Source: Syntrophobacteraceae bacterium
GTDB lineage: Bacteria; Desulfobacterota; Syntrophobacteria; Syntrophobacterales; Syntrophobacteraceae
Length of the DNA stretch: 52,563 bases
Direction of reading: 5' to 3'
NCBI GenBank assembly: GCA_025454175.1
Contig: JALOOX010000002.1
Location: 1 to 52,563, forward strand
Position 1 is the first letter of the stretch. Each line of letters begins with the position of its first letter. Below the pieces are notes generated by a model. The model saw nothing but the letters and a program-made list of their open reading frames with translations, did not search any database and was not told where the DNA came from. Position numbers and translations under genes: made by a program. This document shows, piece by piece, positions 8,054-18,422 of this stretch.

Positions 8054-10558
8054 ATGAACCAGGAAATCCGCGCGCTGCATGAGCTTATAAGGCGACTGGC
8101 CGCCGGCGCCTCGGTCGCCGACACCCTGGCGGACCAAGTGTTTGGTGTGGTGTCACCCGAGCACCTCTTTGTTTTCCTCAAGGATGCTGAAGCGCTTCGA
8201 TCGTCAACGAGCCGGCATCGATCGGCCGACTCGGTTTCCGTGGAGCCCCGGCTGAACAGGCTTGCCGAGGCCATTAGCCACAGGGCTCTGGGCAGTGGGG
8301 AATCGCTTTTCCTGTGTGAGCTGGATGATGATTCATCCATCGACCTCGCCGATGCAAGGGACCTGGAAATTCGGTCCGTTGCTTCCGTGCCGCTCCTCTT
8401 CCATGGCGAAGTCCTCGGGACCATTCTGCTGACCGACCAAAAGCAGCGCGATTTCAGCGTCCATCGGGCCTATCTGGAGATCGCGAGCGACTGTGCTGCA
8501 TTGGCCCTCTCCGCGGCCTTTTCCGAGGAAGCCGCCGGCGGCCCCGCACCAAAATCCATTGGAGATGCCGGGAATCCGGGGGATCGGTCGAAGATGGACC
8601 GGGTGAGCGAGGCGCTCCGCCTCAGCGAGGAGAAATTCAGGCGCATCACCGACAACATGTGCGACCTCGTCTGCCACACGGACATGCAGGGTCGCTATCT
8701 CTACATCACGCCGTCCTACAAAAGCATTCTGGGCTATGCTCCGCCCGACCTCCTGGGCGAATCGATGTTTGAGCGCATCCACCCGGAGGATCTGGAATCC
8801 GCGCTCCTGGAGTTCCGGAAGGGAGTCGAAACCCGGATGCCGGGTCAGGCGGAATTGAGGTACCGACATGCCGACGGCCACTACGTATGGCTTCATGCGA
8901 CGGGCAATGCCATCTTCAACGAGTACGGGGAGCCTGTGGGGACGGTGGTGAGCAGCCGCGACATCACCGAGCGCCGCAAGGCGGAGCAGGCGCGCCAGGA
9001 GAGTGAGGAGAAGTACAGAACCCTGGTCGAAAGCATCCAGGATGGGGTCTTTCTCATCCAGGACTTTCTGATCCGCTTTGGCAACGCGCCCCTGGCGGAG
9101 ATGATCGGGTATTCGCCACAAGGGCTCATGGGGATGGACTTCCGGGACCTGATTGCCCCTGAAGACCTCCCCATGGTTGAGCAGCAGCACCTGCGAAGGC
9201 TCCTCGGGGAGTCGGTTCCTCGGGAATACGAGTTCAGGATGGTCCACCGGGATGGCGCATCACGGGTCGCGGTCAACGTGTCGGTCGGCATGACATTGTT
9301 TCAGGGCAAACCGGCCGTCATCGGCACGGTCAAGGACATTACGGAAAAAAAACGGGCGGAGCTGGAGCGTCGGATACTGGAAGAGCAGTTTCGTCATGTT
9401 CAAAAAGCTGAAAGCCTGGCCGTTCTTGCTGGAGGAATCGCTCACGATTTCAACAACCTGCTCATGGGCATCCAGGGAAATGCCGACCTGGGGCTGGTTT
9501 CCCTCCCCAAGGATGCTCAGGAGGTCGTCTATTTTCAGGAGATTCAGAAGGCCGTGGTTCGGGCCGCGGAGCTGTGCAGCCAGATGCTGGCTTATTCCGG
9601 CAGGGCTCAATTCTTCATCGAGCGGATTCAGCTGAACAGCCTCATCCAGGAGCTGAGCCCCGTGATACAGAAGTCGATTTCAAGGAAGGTCGACCTGCGC
9701 TACCAGCTGGCGGAGCGACTTCCCCCCGTGGAGGGAGATCCGTCGCAGCTCCGGCAGGTCATTCTGGGCCTTGTCATCAATGCCTCGGAAGCCTTGGGAG
9801 AGGGTTGCGGCGTCGTGATGATATCGACGGCGGCTGTTGAATGCACCCGGGCTCGCTTTCGCGATTTCTACCTCAACGTGGACATACCCGAGGGTCTCTA
9901 CGTCTGCGTCGAAGTGACCGATACGGGCTGCGGCATGGATGAGACAATCCGCCAGCGGGTCTTCGAGCCTTTCTTCTCCACGAAGTTCACGGGGCGAGGA
10001 CTTGGTCTTGCCGCAGTCCTCGGGATCGTACGGGGGCATAAGGGCGCCATCGAGGTTCGCACCACCCCGGGGCAGGGATCAACCTTCCGGGTTCTGCTGC
10101 CTGCCGCCGCCGAATCGGTTGAAGATCGTTCCGCGACCACCGCGACTCCCGAGCTTCCCGAGAGCAGGGGCCGGACGATCCTGCTGGTGGACGACGAGGA
10201 GCCGGTTCGCACGGTGGCCGGCCAGATGATGGAGGTCCTGGGCTTCAAGGTCCGAACCGCCCGCGACGGAGCCGAAGCCGTCATGATCCTCAAGGAGGAA
10301 AGGGATGAAATCGATCTGGTCGTCCTCGACCTGGCCATGCCCTTCATGAATGGTGAGGAGGCGTATCGTGCCATGAAAGCCATGGATCCCGACCTCGTCA
10401 TCCTCATCACCAGCGGCTACAGCGAAGAAGAGGTGATCCGGCGTCTCGCGGGAGTGACTATGGACGGTTTCATCCCGAAGCCCTTTTCGTTTCAGAATTT
10501 GCGGGAGGCCTTGAGCCGTGCCGTCGAGAAGGTCACGACGGGACGCCTTATATCTTGA
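8054..10558 (+). CDS. Cytoplasmic hybrid histidine kinase (GAF-PAS-PAS-kinase-receiver)
   Basis: An 834-residue soluble hybrid kinase with no membrane segment. In order: a GAF-like region (about residues 10-160), PAS 1 (about 185-305, beginning SEEKFRRITDNM), PAS 2 (about 310-430, beginning SEEKYRTLVES), a dimerisation/phosphoacceptor helix (GGIAHDFNNLL), a HATPase domain with the N-box and VTDTGCGM G1 box, and a C-terminal receiver (ILLVDDEEPVR, phospho-Asp in VVLDLAMP, Lys in PKPF). The ligand is unknown. The ATG at 8054 has AAGGA upstream; a TTG 69 bases earlier is also open. It is divergent from hisS and followed 40 bases later by the asmA-like gene. No separate DNA-binding partner is adjacent. 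Confidence 0.9.
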   Translation: MNQEIRALHELIRRLAAGASVADTLADQVFGVVSPEHLFVFLKDAEALRSSTSRHRSADSVSVEPRLNRLAEAISHRALGSGESLFLCELDDDSSIDLADARDLEIRSVASVPLLFHGEVLGTILLTDQKQRDFSVHRAYLEIASDCAALALSAAFSEEAAGGPAPKSIGDAGNPGDRSKMDRVSEALRLSEEKFRRITDNMCDLVCHTDMQGRYLYITPSYKSILGYAPPDLLGESMFERIHPEDLESALLEFRKGVETRMPGQAELRYRHADGHYVWLHATGNAIFNEYGEPVGTVVSSRDITERRKAEQARQESEEKYRTLVESIQDGVFLIQDFLIRFGNAPLAEMIGYSPQGLMGMDFRDLIAPEDLPMVEQQHLRRLLGESVPREYEFRMVHRDGASRVAVNVSVGMTLFQGKPAVIGTVKDITEKKRAELERRILEEQFRHVQKAESLAVLAGGIAHDFNNLLMGIQGNADLGLVSLPKDAQEVVYFQEIQKAVVRAAELCSQMLAYSGRAQFFIERIQLNSLIQELSPVIQKSISRKVDLRYQLAERLPPVEGDPSQLRQVILGLVINASEALGEGCGVVMISTAAVECTRARFRDFYLNVDIPEGLYVCVEVTDTGCGMDETIRQRVFEPFFSTKFTGRGLGLAAVLGIVRGHKGAIEVRTTPGQGSTFRVLLPAAAESVEDRSATTATPELPESRGRTILLVDDEEPVRTVAGQMMEVLGFKVRTARDGAEAVMILKEERDEIDLVVLDLAMPFMNGEEAYRAMKAMDPDLVILITSGYSEEEVIRRLAGVTMDGFIPKPFSFQNLREALSRAVEKVTTGRLIS

Positions 10559-10598
10559 ATAATCCGCATGGCGCTGGAAAGGATCGAAGGAGGATGGA

Positions 10599-12932
10599 AT
10601 GGGAAGAGTCGTAAAAGCCTTGCTGATGGTTATCGGGCTGATGGTGGCTCTCGTCGCCGCCATCGTGGGCTACGTCGTCGCGACCTTCGATCCCAACCAG
10701 TACAAGCAGAGGATCATCGATGCGGTGAGGGAGAAGACGGAGCGCACACTGAAGCTCGAAGGCGATATTCGCGTTTCCTTCTTTCCGAGTCTGGGAATGG
10801 CCGTTTCGGGGCTTTCCCTGTCCGAGCCCGAAAGCGACAAGCTTTTCGTTGAGGCCCGGGGGGTGCATGTCTCACTCAAGCTCATTCCACTGCTTTCCAG
10901 GCGGGTGGAGGTGGATGAAGTGAGCTTGAAGGGCGTTACCGTCAGCGTGGTGCGCTCCAGGGAAGGAAAGCTCAACTTCGAGGATCTGGCGGGAGCCGGC
11001 GCGGCTCAACCGGTCGCAGGGCAGCCTGCCCCCGGGCCTTCCGAAGGCGCCGCGCCTGCAAAACCGGACGGGACGCCGGAGAAGGAGATCACCATCCACA
11101 TCGAGGGGGTATCGGTGGAGGATGGCACCATCGACTATACGGACGAAGCTGAAGGACAAAGGTTTTCCATCTCCAGGGTGAATATCCGGACGGGACCCAT
11201 TGCCGATGGCGTTCGAAGCCACATCGGGCTGGCTTTCGCCCTCAAGGCCAATGAACCGCCCCTGGACCTCGCGGTGGATCTCAAGACCGGCTTCCTGGCG
11301 GAGGCCGGCAGCAAACAGATCAGCCTGACGGACTTCGACCTCGGTCTCAAGGGCGGCGCCATGGGGATCACCGATCTCGATGCCATGGTGAAAGGGACCA
11401 TGGAAGCTCGATCGGCCGCATCCGAGGTGAGCCTTTCGAAGCTCAACGTCACTGCAAAGGGCAGGCAGAAGGAAGGCGGCTTTCATATGAAGCTGGATAT
11501 TCCGAGATTGATCCTGGCCGGCGACAAGGTCGAGGGGGATCAGGTCTCCCTGGACGCGCTGATGCAGCGTGCCGGGGAGAAGGTTGAGGCGAGAGTGAAG
11601 ATCCCGGGGATCGAGGGGAGCCGCAAATCATTTTCGACGGCACCCATCGAAGTCGCCTTGGAGCTGGAGGGTGATGGTCGGATGTTGAAGTCCAACCTCG
11701 GGTCCAGAATCTCGGGCAATATCGAAGCCGGGACCTATGAGCTTCCCCGGTTCACCGTGGCCCTCAATCTGAGTGATCCGTCCATGCCCGGGAGTCCCGT
11801 CCAGGCCAAAATCGAAGGCGCGGCCCGGCTGGATCTGGCAAGGCAGACCGCGGAAATGGATTTTTCGACTCAGCTCGATGAAAGCCGCATCGAGGGCAGG
11901 GTGGGACTGGTACGGTTCGACTCGCCGGCTTACACGTTCGACGTGAGAGTGGACCAGCTCGATGTCGATCGCTACATGGCCAAGGCCCCGGCTCCCAAGG
12001 CGGGAGAATCGACCCGCCAGGGCAGGGCCGATGAGAAGAGTGGTGGCGCAGGCTCATCCAGGCCCATCGACCTTTCGGGGCTCAAAGGCATCACGGTGGA
12101 CGGAAAGTTTCAGGCCGGGCAGCTCAAGGCCTCGAACATCCGCACCACCCAGGTCCTGGCGGACGTCAAGGTGGCCAATGGCCGGCTGGATGTGAATCCG
12201 CTTTCGGCCAGTCTTTACGGCGGCAGCCTTTCCGGCTCCCTATCAGCCCAGTCGGCGTCGGCGCCCTCCTTCAGCGTGAAGCAAAGGCTCTCCGGCGTGG
12301 AGATGGGGCCGCTGCTCAGAGATGCGGCCAGCAACGACCGTTTGGAGGGCAGGGGCAACATATCCGTGGATCTGACCACCCAGGGGGACACCGAGGTCGC
12401 CTTGAAGAATGGACTCAACGGCAGCGCCTCCCTTCTCATCACCGACGGCTCCGTCAGGGGCATCGACCTCGCCGGAATGCTCCGCGATGCCAAAAACAGG
12501 CTCCGGGAGCTGAAGGGACAGAGGACCGTGTCCGAGAACAAGTCGGAGAAGACAGCTTTCAGTGAGCTGAAAGCCAGCTTCAGCATCAGGAACGGCGTCG
12601 CCCACAACAATGACCTCATGGTGAAGTCCCCGCTCCTCCGCGTCACGGGCGAGGGCACCATCGACATCGGAAACGACCGGATCGACTACCTGCTGAAGCC
12701 GACCGTGGTGGGGACCAGCAAGGGACGGGGAGGGCACGAGCTGGCGGATCTCTCCGGTGTGACGATTCCGGTCAGGATACAGGGACCCCGCTCTGACCCG
12801 AAGTACACCATCGACACCAGCGGCCTCGCCATGGAATACGGGAAGGGGCTCCTGGAACGGGCCAGGGAGGATCTCAAGGGCCAGGGCGGCAGGAGGATCG
12901 AAGACAGGCTGAAAGGCATTCTGCGACGCTGA
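10599..12932 (+). CDS. AsmA-family protein
   Basis: A 777-residue protein with one N-terminal membrane anchor (about residues 7-30) and a long periplasmic body. The first domain has the AsmA signature FDPNQYKQRIIDAVREKT followed by a GDIRVSFFPSLGMAVSGL strand region. The C-terminal ~300 residues match the AsmA_2-like repeat region (LSGVEMGPLL, GRGNISVDL, GLNGSASLLITDGSVRGIDLA). AsmA-like proteins are thought to bridge the envelope and affect outer-membrane lipid transport; this is family knowledge, not shown here. GGAGG precedes the ATG. The stop codon lies in the first unit of a short tandem repeat. Confidence 0.88.
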   Translation: MGRVVKALLMVIGLMVALVAAIVGYVVATFDPNQYKQRIIDAVREKTERTLKLEGDIRVSFFPSLGMAVSGLSLSEPESDKLFVEARGVHVSLKLIPLLSRRVEVDEVSLKGVTVSVVRSREGKLNFEDLAGAGAAQPVAGQPAPGPSEGAAPAKPDGTPEKEITIHIEGVSVEDGTIDYTDEAEGQRFSISRVNIRTGPIADGVRSHIGLAFALKANEPPLDLAVDLKTGFLAEAGSKQISLTDFDLGLKGGAMGITDLDAMVKGTMEARSAASEVSLSKLNVTAKGRQKEGGFHMKLDIPRLILAGDKVEGDQVSLDALMQRAGEKVEARVKIPGIEGSRKSFSTAPIEVALELEGDGRMLKSNLGSRISGNIEAGTYELPRFTVALNLSDPSMPGSPVQAKIEGAARLDLARQTAEMDFSTQLDESRIEGRVGLVRFDSPAYTFDVRVDQLDVDRYMAKAPAPKAGESTRQGRADEKSGGAGSSRPIDLSGLKGITVDGKFQAGQLKASNIRTTQVLADVKVANGRLDVNPLSASLYGGSLSGSLSAQSASAPSFSVKQRLSGVEMGPLLRDAASNDRLEGRGNISVDLTTQGDTEVALKNGLNGSASLLITDGSVRGIDLAGMLRDAKNRLRELKGQRTVSENKSEKTAFSELKASFSIRNGVAHNNDLMVKSPLLRVTGEGTIDIGNDRIDYLLKPTVVGTSKGRGGHELADLSGVTIPVRIQGPRSDPKYTIDTSGLAMEYGKGLLERAREDLKGQGGRRIEDRLKGILRR

Positions 12933-12961
12933 GGCGTCACTGAGGCGTCGCTGAGGCGGCA
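12929..12961 (+). repeat. Three tandem 11-bp units at the asmA stop codon
   Basis: Three consecutive near-identical 11-mers (CTGAGGCGTCA, CTGAGGCGTCG, CTGAGGCGGCA) begin at the asmA stop codon. They look like a slipped-strand duplication in the gap between two convergent genes. No terminator is recognisable here. Confidence 0.7.
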
Positions 12962-13049
12962 CGCCTTGCGATGAATCACGCATTGTCGAAGGGCATTCCA
13001 TGGCTCAGGGACTCGCCATGCAATCCCATGGCAGCTTCCTCGAAATCGT

Positions 13050-14198
13050 TCAGCCCGCGCTGCGTTGAAGGGGCGTCAGCCTCTCCACCTTCAGAAGCTC
13101 CTGAACTGCGAGATCGATCTCGGCCTCCGTCGTGCTCCTCCCCACCGAGAACCTCAGGGTCCCCACGGCGAATTGCATGGGGACCTGCATGGCATGCAGC
13201 ACGTGAGAAACGGCCACATGGTCGCTGTGGCACGCGGCTCCGGCCGAGGCCGCCACATCCAGCAGCTCCGAGAGGACGTCACCGGCCCTGGTGCCCCTGA
13301 AGCCGATGCTAGACGTGTTGGGCAGCCGATGCTCCAGATTTCCATGGAATCGGATGTCATTGAAGTGGCGCTGGACGGCGGATTCCAATCGGTCCCTCAT
13401 CCGCTGCATGTGCGCCGCATGATCGGCAAGGCTCCCGTCAATGAGAGCGCATGCCTCTCCCAGGCCCACGGTCAGGATCACGTTTTCGGTCCCGGCCCGC
13501 CAGCCCCGCTCCTGCCCGGCACCGTGAATGAGCTTCTCAAGGCGCACGCCTTCTCGAATGTAAAGGGCTCCGACACCCTTGGGGGCGTAGAGCTTGTGGC
13601 CGGCCACCGTGAGCAGGTCAACATGGAGCTCATCGACCCTCACGGGTATTTTCCCCACCGACTGGGCCGCATCGGTGTGGACGAGGATGCCGTGCCGCCG
13701 CGCCAGTTCCGCTATCTCCCGGATGGGGTTGACGGTTCCCACCTCGTTGTTGGCATGCATGATGGTGATGAGGACCGTCTCCGGCGTGATGACCCTCGCG
13801 ATGGCCTCGGGATCCACCAGCCCGGTGGGGTCCACCGGCACGTAGGTCGTTTGGAAGCCTTCTCGCTCCAGGGCGGCGCAGACCTCCGTCACCGCGGGAT
13901 GCTCGACGGTCGAGGTGATGATATGCCCGCCCCTGGACCGGCCGGCCCTAGCAGCCCCCAGGATGGCGTGGTTGTTGGCCTCGGAGCCTCCACTCGTGAA
14001 GACGATCTCGTGGGGCCGGGCGCCGAGGAGAGACGCCACCTGCTCCCTGGCCTTCTCGACGGCGCGCTTCGGGTAGAGCCCGAAAACGTGGCTGCTGGAC
14101 GGGTTCCCGAAATGCTCGCGGATGAAGGGGAGCATGGCGTCGGCAACTCGAGGGTCGATGGGGGTTGTGGCGTTGTAATCCAGGTAGATTGGCTTCAT
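13050..14198 (-). CDS. Cysteine desulfurase (NifS/IscS-like)
   Basis: A 382-residue class V aminotransferase that takes sulfur (or selenium from selenocysteine) from the amino acid as an enzyme persulfide. Seen are the start MKPIYLDYNATTPIDP, the STVEHPAV and NNEVGT motifs, the PLP lysine in AGHKLYAPKG (Lys202) and the catalytic cysteine in SAGAACHS (Cys323). The ATG at 14198 has GGGAGAG upstream. It lies 53 bases after selD on the same strand, which suggests it supplies selenium or sulfur for selenophosphate synthesis; a role in Fe-S assembly is equally possible, but no iscU or nifU is adjacent. Confidence 0.9.
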   Translation of the reverse strand: MKPIYLDYNATTPIDPRVADAMLPFIREHFGNPSSSHVFGLYPKRAVEKAREQVASLLGARPHEIVFTSGGSEANNHAILGAARAGRSRGGHIITSTVEHPAVTEVCAALEREGFQTTYVPVDPTGLVDPEAIARVITPETVLITIMHANNEVGTVNPIREIAELARRHGILVHTDAAQSVGKIPVRVDELHVDLLTVAGHKLYAPKGVGALYIREGVRLEKLIHGAGQERGWRAGTENVILTVGLGEACALIDGSLADHAAHMQRMRDRLESAVQRHFNDIRFHGNLEHRLPNTSSIGFRGTRAGDVLSELLDVAASAGAACHSDHVAVSHVLHAMQVPMQFAVGTLRFSVGRSTTEAEIDLAVQELLKVERLTPLQRSAG

Positions 14199-14251
14199 TG
14201 TATCATCTCTCCCGTCCGCGGCTTTCCGCGGCACCCAAAGGACTCTGTCAC

Positions 14252-15307
14252 CTAATCGACGACCCGAAGCCCGGCGGTGGTGGACTCCACCACACGCCCG
14301 ATTTTTCGGGAAGACGAAACGCCTTGCGTGTGAAGCTCCACCAGGAGGTCCTCCGCCTGGTCCGGCGGAATGGCCAGCAAGAGCCCCCCGGAAGTCTGTG
14401 GATCGAACAGGAGCTCCTGCTCCTGATCCGTCAGCCTCGCATCCATCCGCAGGGAATCCTTGACCATGTCCCGGTTCGCCCGGTTGCTGCCCGTGGTCTG
14501 GCCCCGTCGGTACATTGCCAGTGCGTTGGGGTAAAAGGGGAGCGCCCCATAGCTCAGCTCGATACCCACTTGGCCACCCCGGGCCATTTCCAGGCTGTGA
14601 CCCAGAATCCCGAATCCCGTCACGTCGGTGCAGGCATGAATGTCATAATTCAAGGCAACCTCGAGGGCTGCCCCGTTCAATGCCGCAACCTCCGGCAGAA
14701 TGCGCTCCAGCTCGGGCCAGGGCAGCTTCCTGGCTCGACAGGCGTTGAACAGCACTCCCGTTCCCAGCGGCTTGGTCAGGAGCAGGTGATCGCCCGGACG
14801 CGCACCGATGTTCCTGAGAATCCGGTCGGGGGAGACCACTCCCGTAACGGCCAGGCCGTACTTGGGCTCCTCATCTTCCACCGAGTGCCCTCCGGCCAGG
14901 CAGGCCCCCGCCTCACTGACTTTTTCGTGCCCTCCGAGCAGAATGCCTCGAAGCAGTTCGGTTCCGAGCTTCCTGGCGGGGAACATGACCAGGTTCAGTG
15001 CCGTCAACGGTCTTCCGCCCATGGCGTAGATGTCCGACAGGGAATTGGCGGCGGCGATCCTGCCGAACCAGACGGGGTCGTCCACCGGAGGGGTGATGAA
15101 ATCCACGGTGGAAATGACAGCGGCACTTTCGCTGATTCGATACACGGCCGCATCGTCGCTCGACTCGAAGCCCACGAGAAGGTTGGGGTCCGATGGGGGC
15201 GGGAAGCTGCCCAGCGTCTCCGACAGAACTGTCGGACCGATTTTGGCCGCTCAGCCACAGGTCCGGGCCATTTGGGTCAGTGTCTTTTTTCTGGCAAACA
15301 GATTCAT
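14252..15307 (-). CDS. selD: Selenide, water dikinase (SelD), selenoprotein with in-frame UGA
   Basis: SelD makes selenophosphate from selenide and ATP, the selenium donor for selenocysteine and selenouridine. The gene reads from ATG 15307 through a UGA at 15253-15251 (codon 19) into the long frame that ordinary ORF calling would start at GTG 15175. The peptide around the UGA is LTQMARTCG-U-AAKIGP, which aligns the UGA with catalytic Cys17 of E. coli SelD and restores the N-terminal residues every SelD needs. The downstream frame has FESSDDAAVYRI, AMGGRP and GGHSVEDEEPKYG. A hairpin 14 bases after the UGA fits a bacterial SECIS. Product 351 residues. Neighbour: a cysteine desulfurase. The ribosome site of the ATG is weak. 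Confidence 0.93.
15219..15236 (-). promoter_or_regulatory. Bacterial SECIS-like hairpin of selD
   Basis: On the minus strand TCCGACA, loop GTTC, TGTCGGA form a perfect 7-bp stem beginning 14 bases after the UGA codon of selD. Bacterial SECIS elements lie directly downstream of the UGA inside the coding region and present G-U in the apical loop to SelB, and both features are present. Confidence 0.65.
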
Positions 15308-15426
15308 GCGCTCGTCGCGTCAGTGCCGACCCCTCGAAGCCCTTCGGCCGGAGGAGTCGGGTTTTATTGGCCGGAGCCCGATGCTCGGGGCCTTTTGTGA
15401 ATGAGGACCGCTTCGGGAGGGTTCGC

Positions 15427-15443
15427 ATCGCTCGAAATGACAG
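15427..15443 (+). repeat. Solo copy of a half-site of the 29900-30038 palindromic repeat
   Basis: Seventeen bases here (ATCGCTCGAAATGACAG) are identical to 30003-30019, the inner right arm of the large palindromic repeat. It lies in the 161-base gap between the NtrC-type gene and selD and may be a decayed copy of the same dispersed element. Confidence 0.55.
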
Positions 15444-15468
15444 GCGGGTGCGAGCACCTCCGGAATGA

Positions 15469-16880
<1,412 letters not shown>

Positions 16881-16884
<4 letters not shown>

Positions 16885-18392
16885 TCCGCTCCCTGCCGTT
16901 CCTCGATCACCGGCAGCATCACCGTGAAAGAGGAGCCTTTTCCCGGCTCGCTCTCGACGGAGATCTCGCCGCCGTGGTCCCGCACGATGCCGTAGCTTAC
17001 CGACAGTCCCAGCCCGGTCCCTTCCCCGGGCTCCTTGGTGGTGAAAAACGGGTCGAAAATGCGCGAGAGATGCTCGGGGGGGATGCCGCAGCCCGAGTCC
17101 CTCACTTCGAGCAGCCCGACGCCCGCCTTCGGGTCAAACCGCGTGACCACGCCTATTATCCCTTTGTCCTTAATAGCCTGTTTTGCATTCATGATCAAAT
17201 TCATGAAGACCTGCCTGATCCTCGCCTCGTCCAGCTCCATGGTGGGCATGGAATCATCCAGCTCGGTCTCGATGCGAACCCCATCGAGCTCGAATGGATG
17301 TCGAACGACCCCCAGGATCTCCCGGATGCAGGTGTGCAGGTGCCCGGGACCCTTCCTGGATGGAGCACTTCGGGCGAAGTTCAGCAGATCCCGCACCACG
17401 GTTTTGCAGGCCCTGGCATGCTTTTCAATGATCTTCAAATCCTCCAGGCGCTCGGACCCTTCCAACTCGTCCCGGAGCAGAAGCTGCGTATACCCCAGGA
17501 TCAGGCCCAGGGGGTTGTTGATTTCGTGGGCGATGCCCGATGCCAGCTGTCCGATGGATGCCAGCCGATCGGCCTGCTGAAGCTGCCTTTCCATGTGCTT
17601 CAACCCGGGGCGGCCCCCGGCCATGGGGCCGGAGGAAAAGAGGCGCCACAGCTGCTCTGCGTCGTCCAGGCTGAGCTGACCGGGCGCCGCGGCGGCCTGG
17701 CCGGGTATTTGGACATAGGTCCAGGGACTCCCAAGGACGAGGCACGCCAAGCGACTCCAGCTTCCCAGGGGACCCATGCAGAAGGCGATCAGCGAGCGAT
17801 CGAGCTCGTGGCGAGCCCAGGGGATCAGACCGAGGATGCGAAGGCAGTCCCCGGGTGACTGGGCATGGGTCACGAGCTTCAGGGCTTGCGGGTCGATGGC
17901 CGCCATTGCTCCGATCCATTTCCGCAAAACGCCGTCTTCGGGGGTGCGGGAAAAGTCGTGATGGCTGATCAGGACGCGGGTGCCGACTTCTCGGAACCGA
18001 GAGACCGTTTCCAATGGGACGTCCAGCTCCAGGTCCACCCAGTCGGCTCCGGCTTCGGCCGCTTTCAGGAGGATCCCGACGCGGTCCTCTTCAGTTCCGG
18101 CGAAAAGACCTCCTTCCCGGACCGGCCGGTTGGTGACCAGAACCGGCAGCCTTCGAGACTCCCCCAGGAGCTCCAGGGCCTGGAGGGCCTCCTCCGTCGA
18201 ACGGCTGGTCAGGAAGACGTCCAGCCGCCACTCCAGAAGAGTGAGCCCCCGCAGGTTCAACGCCGTGGCGAGCTCCTCGCCGGAAGTCCCCATGAAACAG
18301 CCGCAAAGGGATGGCTTTTCTGGTGCCGGCGTCGGCTGCGGCTTCCCCGTGCCGCTCAAGCCGCCTGTTCCTGGAGTTTTATGGGATTCCAT
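16881..18392 (-). CDS. aroD: Type I 3-dehydroquinate dehydratase fused to a histidine kinase
   Basis: A single 503-residue frame. Residues about 26-250 are a complete type I 3-dehydroquinate dehydratase, which converts 3-dehydroquinate to 3-dehydroshikimate through a Schiff base. Catalytic positions are retained: Glu54 (LEWRLD), Arg89 (VTNRP), the His pair 144-145 (SHHDF), Lys172 (ALKLVTHA), Arg214 (SWSRLA) and Gln239 (APGQ). Residues about 270-495 are a histidine kinase: phosphoacceptor His289 (GIAHEINNPLG), N-box (NLIMNAKQAI), G1 (DSGCGIPP) and G2 (GTGLGLS). No membrane segment. No ribosome site is visible before internal Met codons near the junction, so a fused product is likely. ATG 18392 is preferred; a TTG at 18422 abuts the pheA stop. 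It is followed with ATGA overlap by an NtrC-type regulator. Confidence 0.9.
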
Positions 18393-18422
18393 GGAAGGAG
18401 CCCTTGCGCCGCTGTTGGCCAA

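Noticed and set aside
15308..15468. A tRNA-Sec gene next to selD
   Set aside because: No acceptor stem, long variable arm or T-loop could be found on either strand in this gap.
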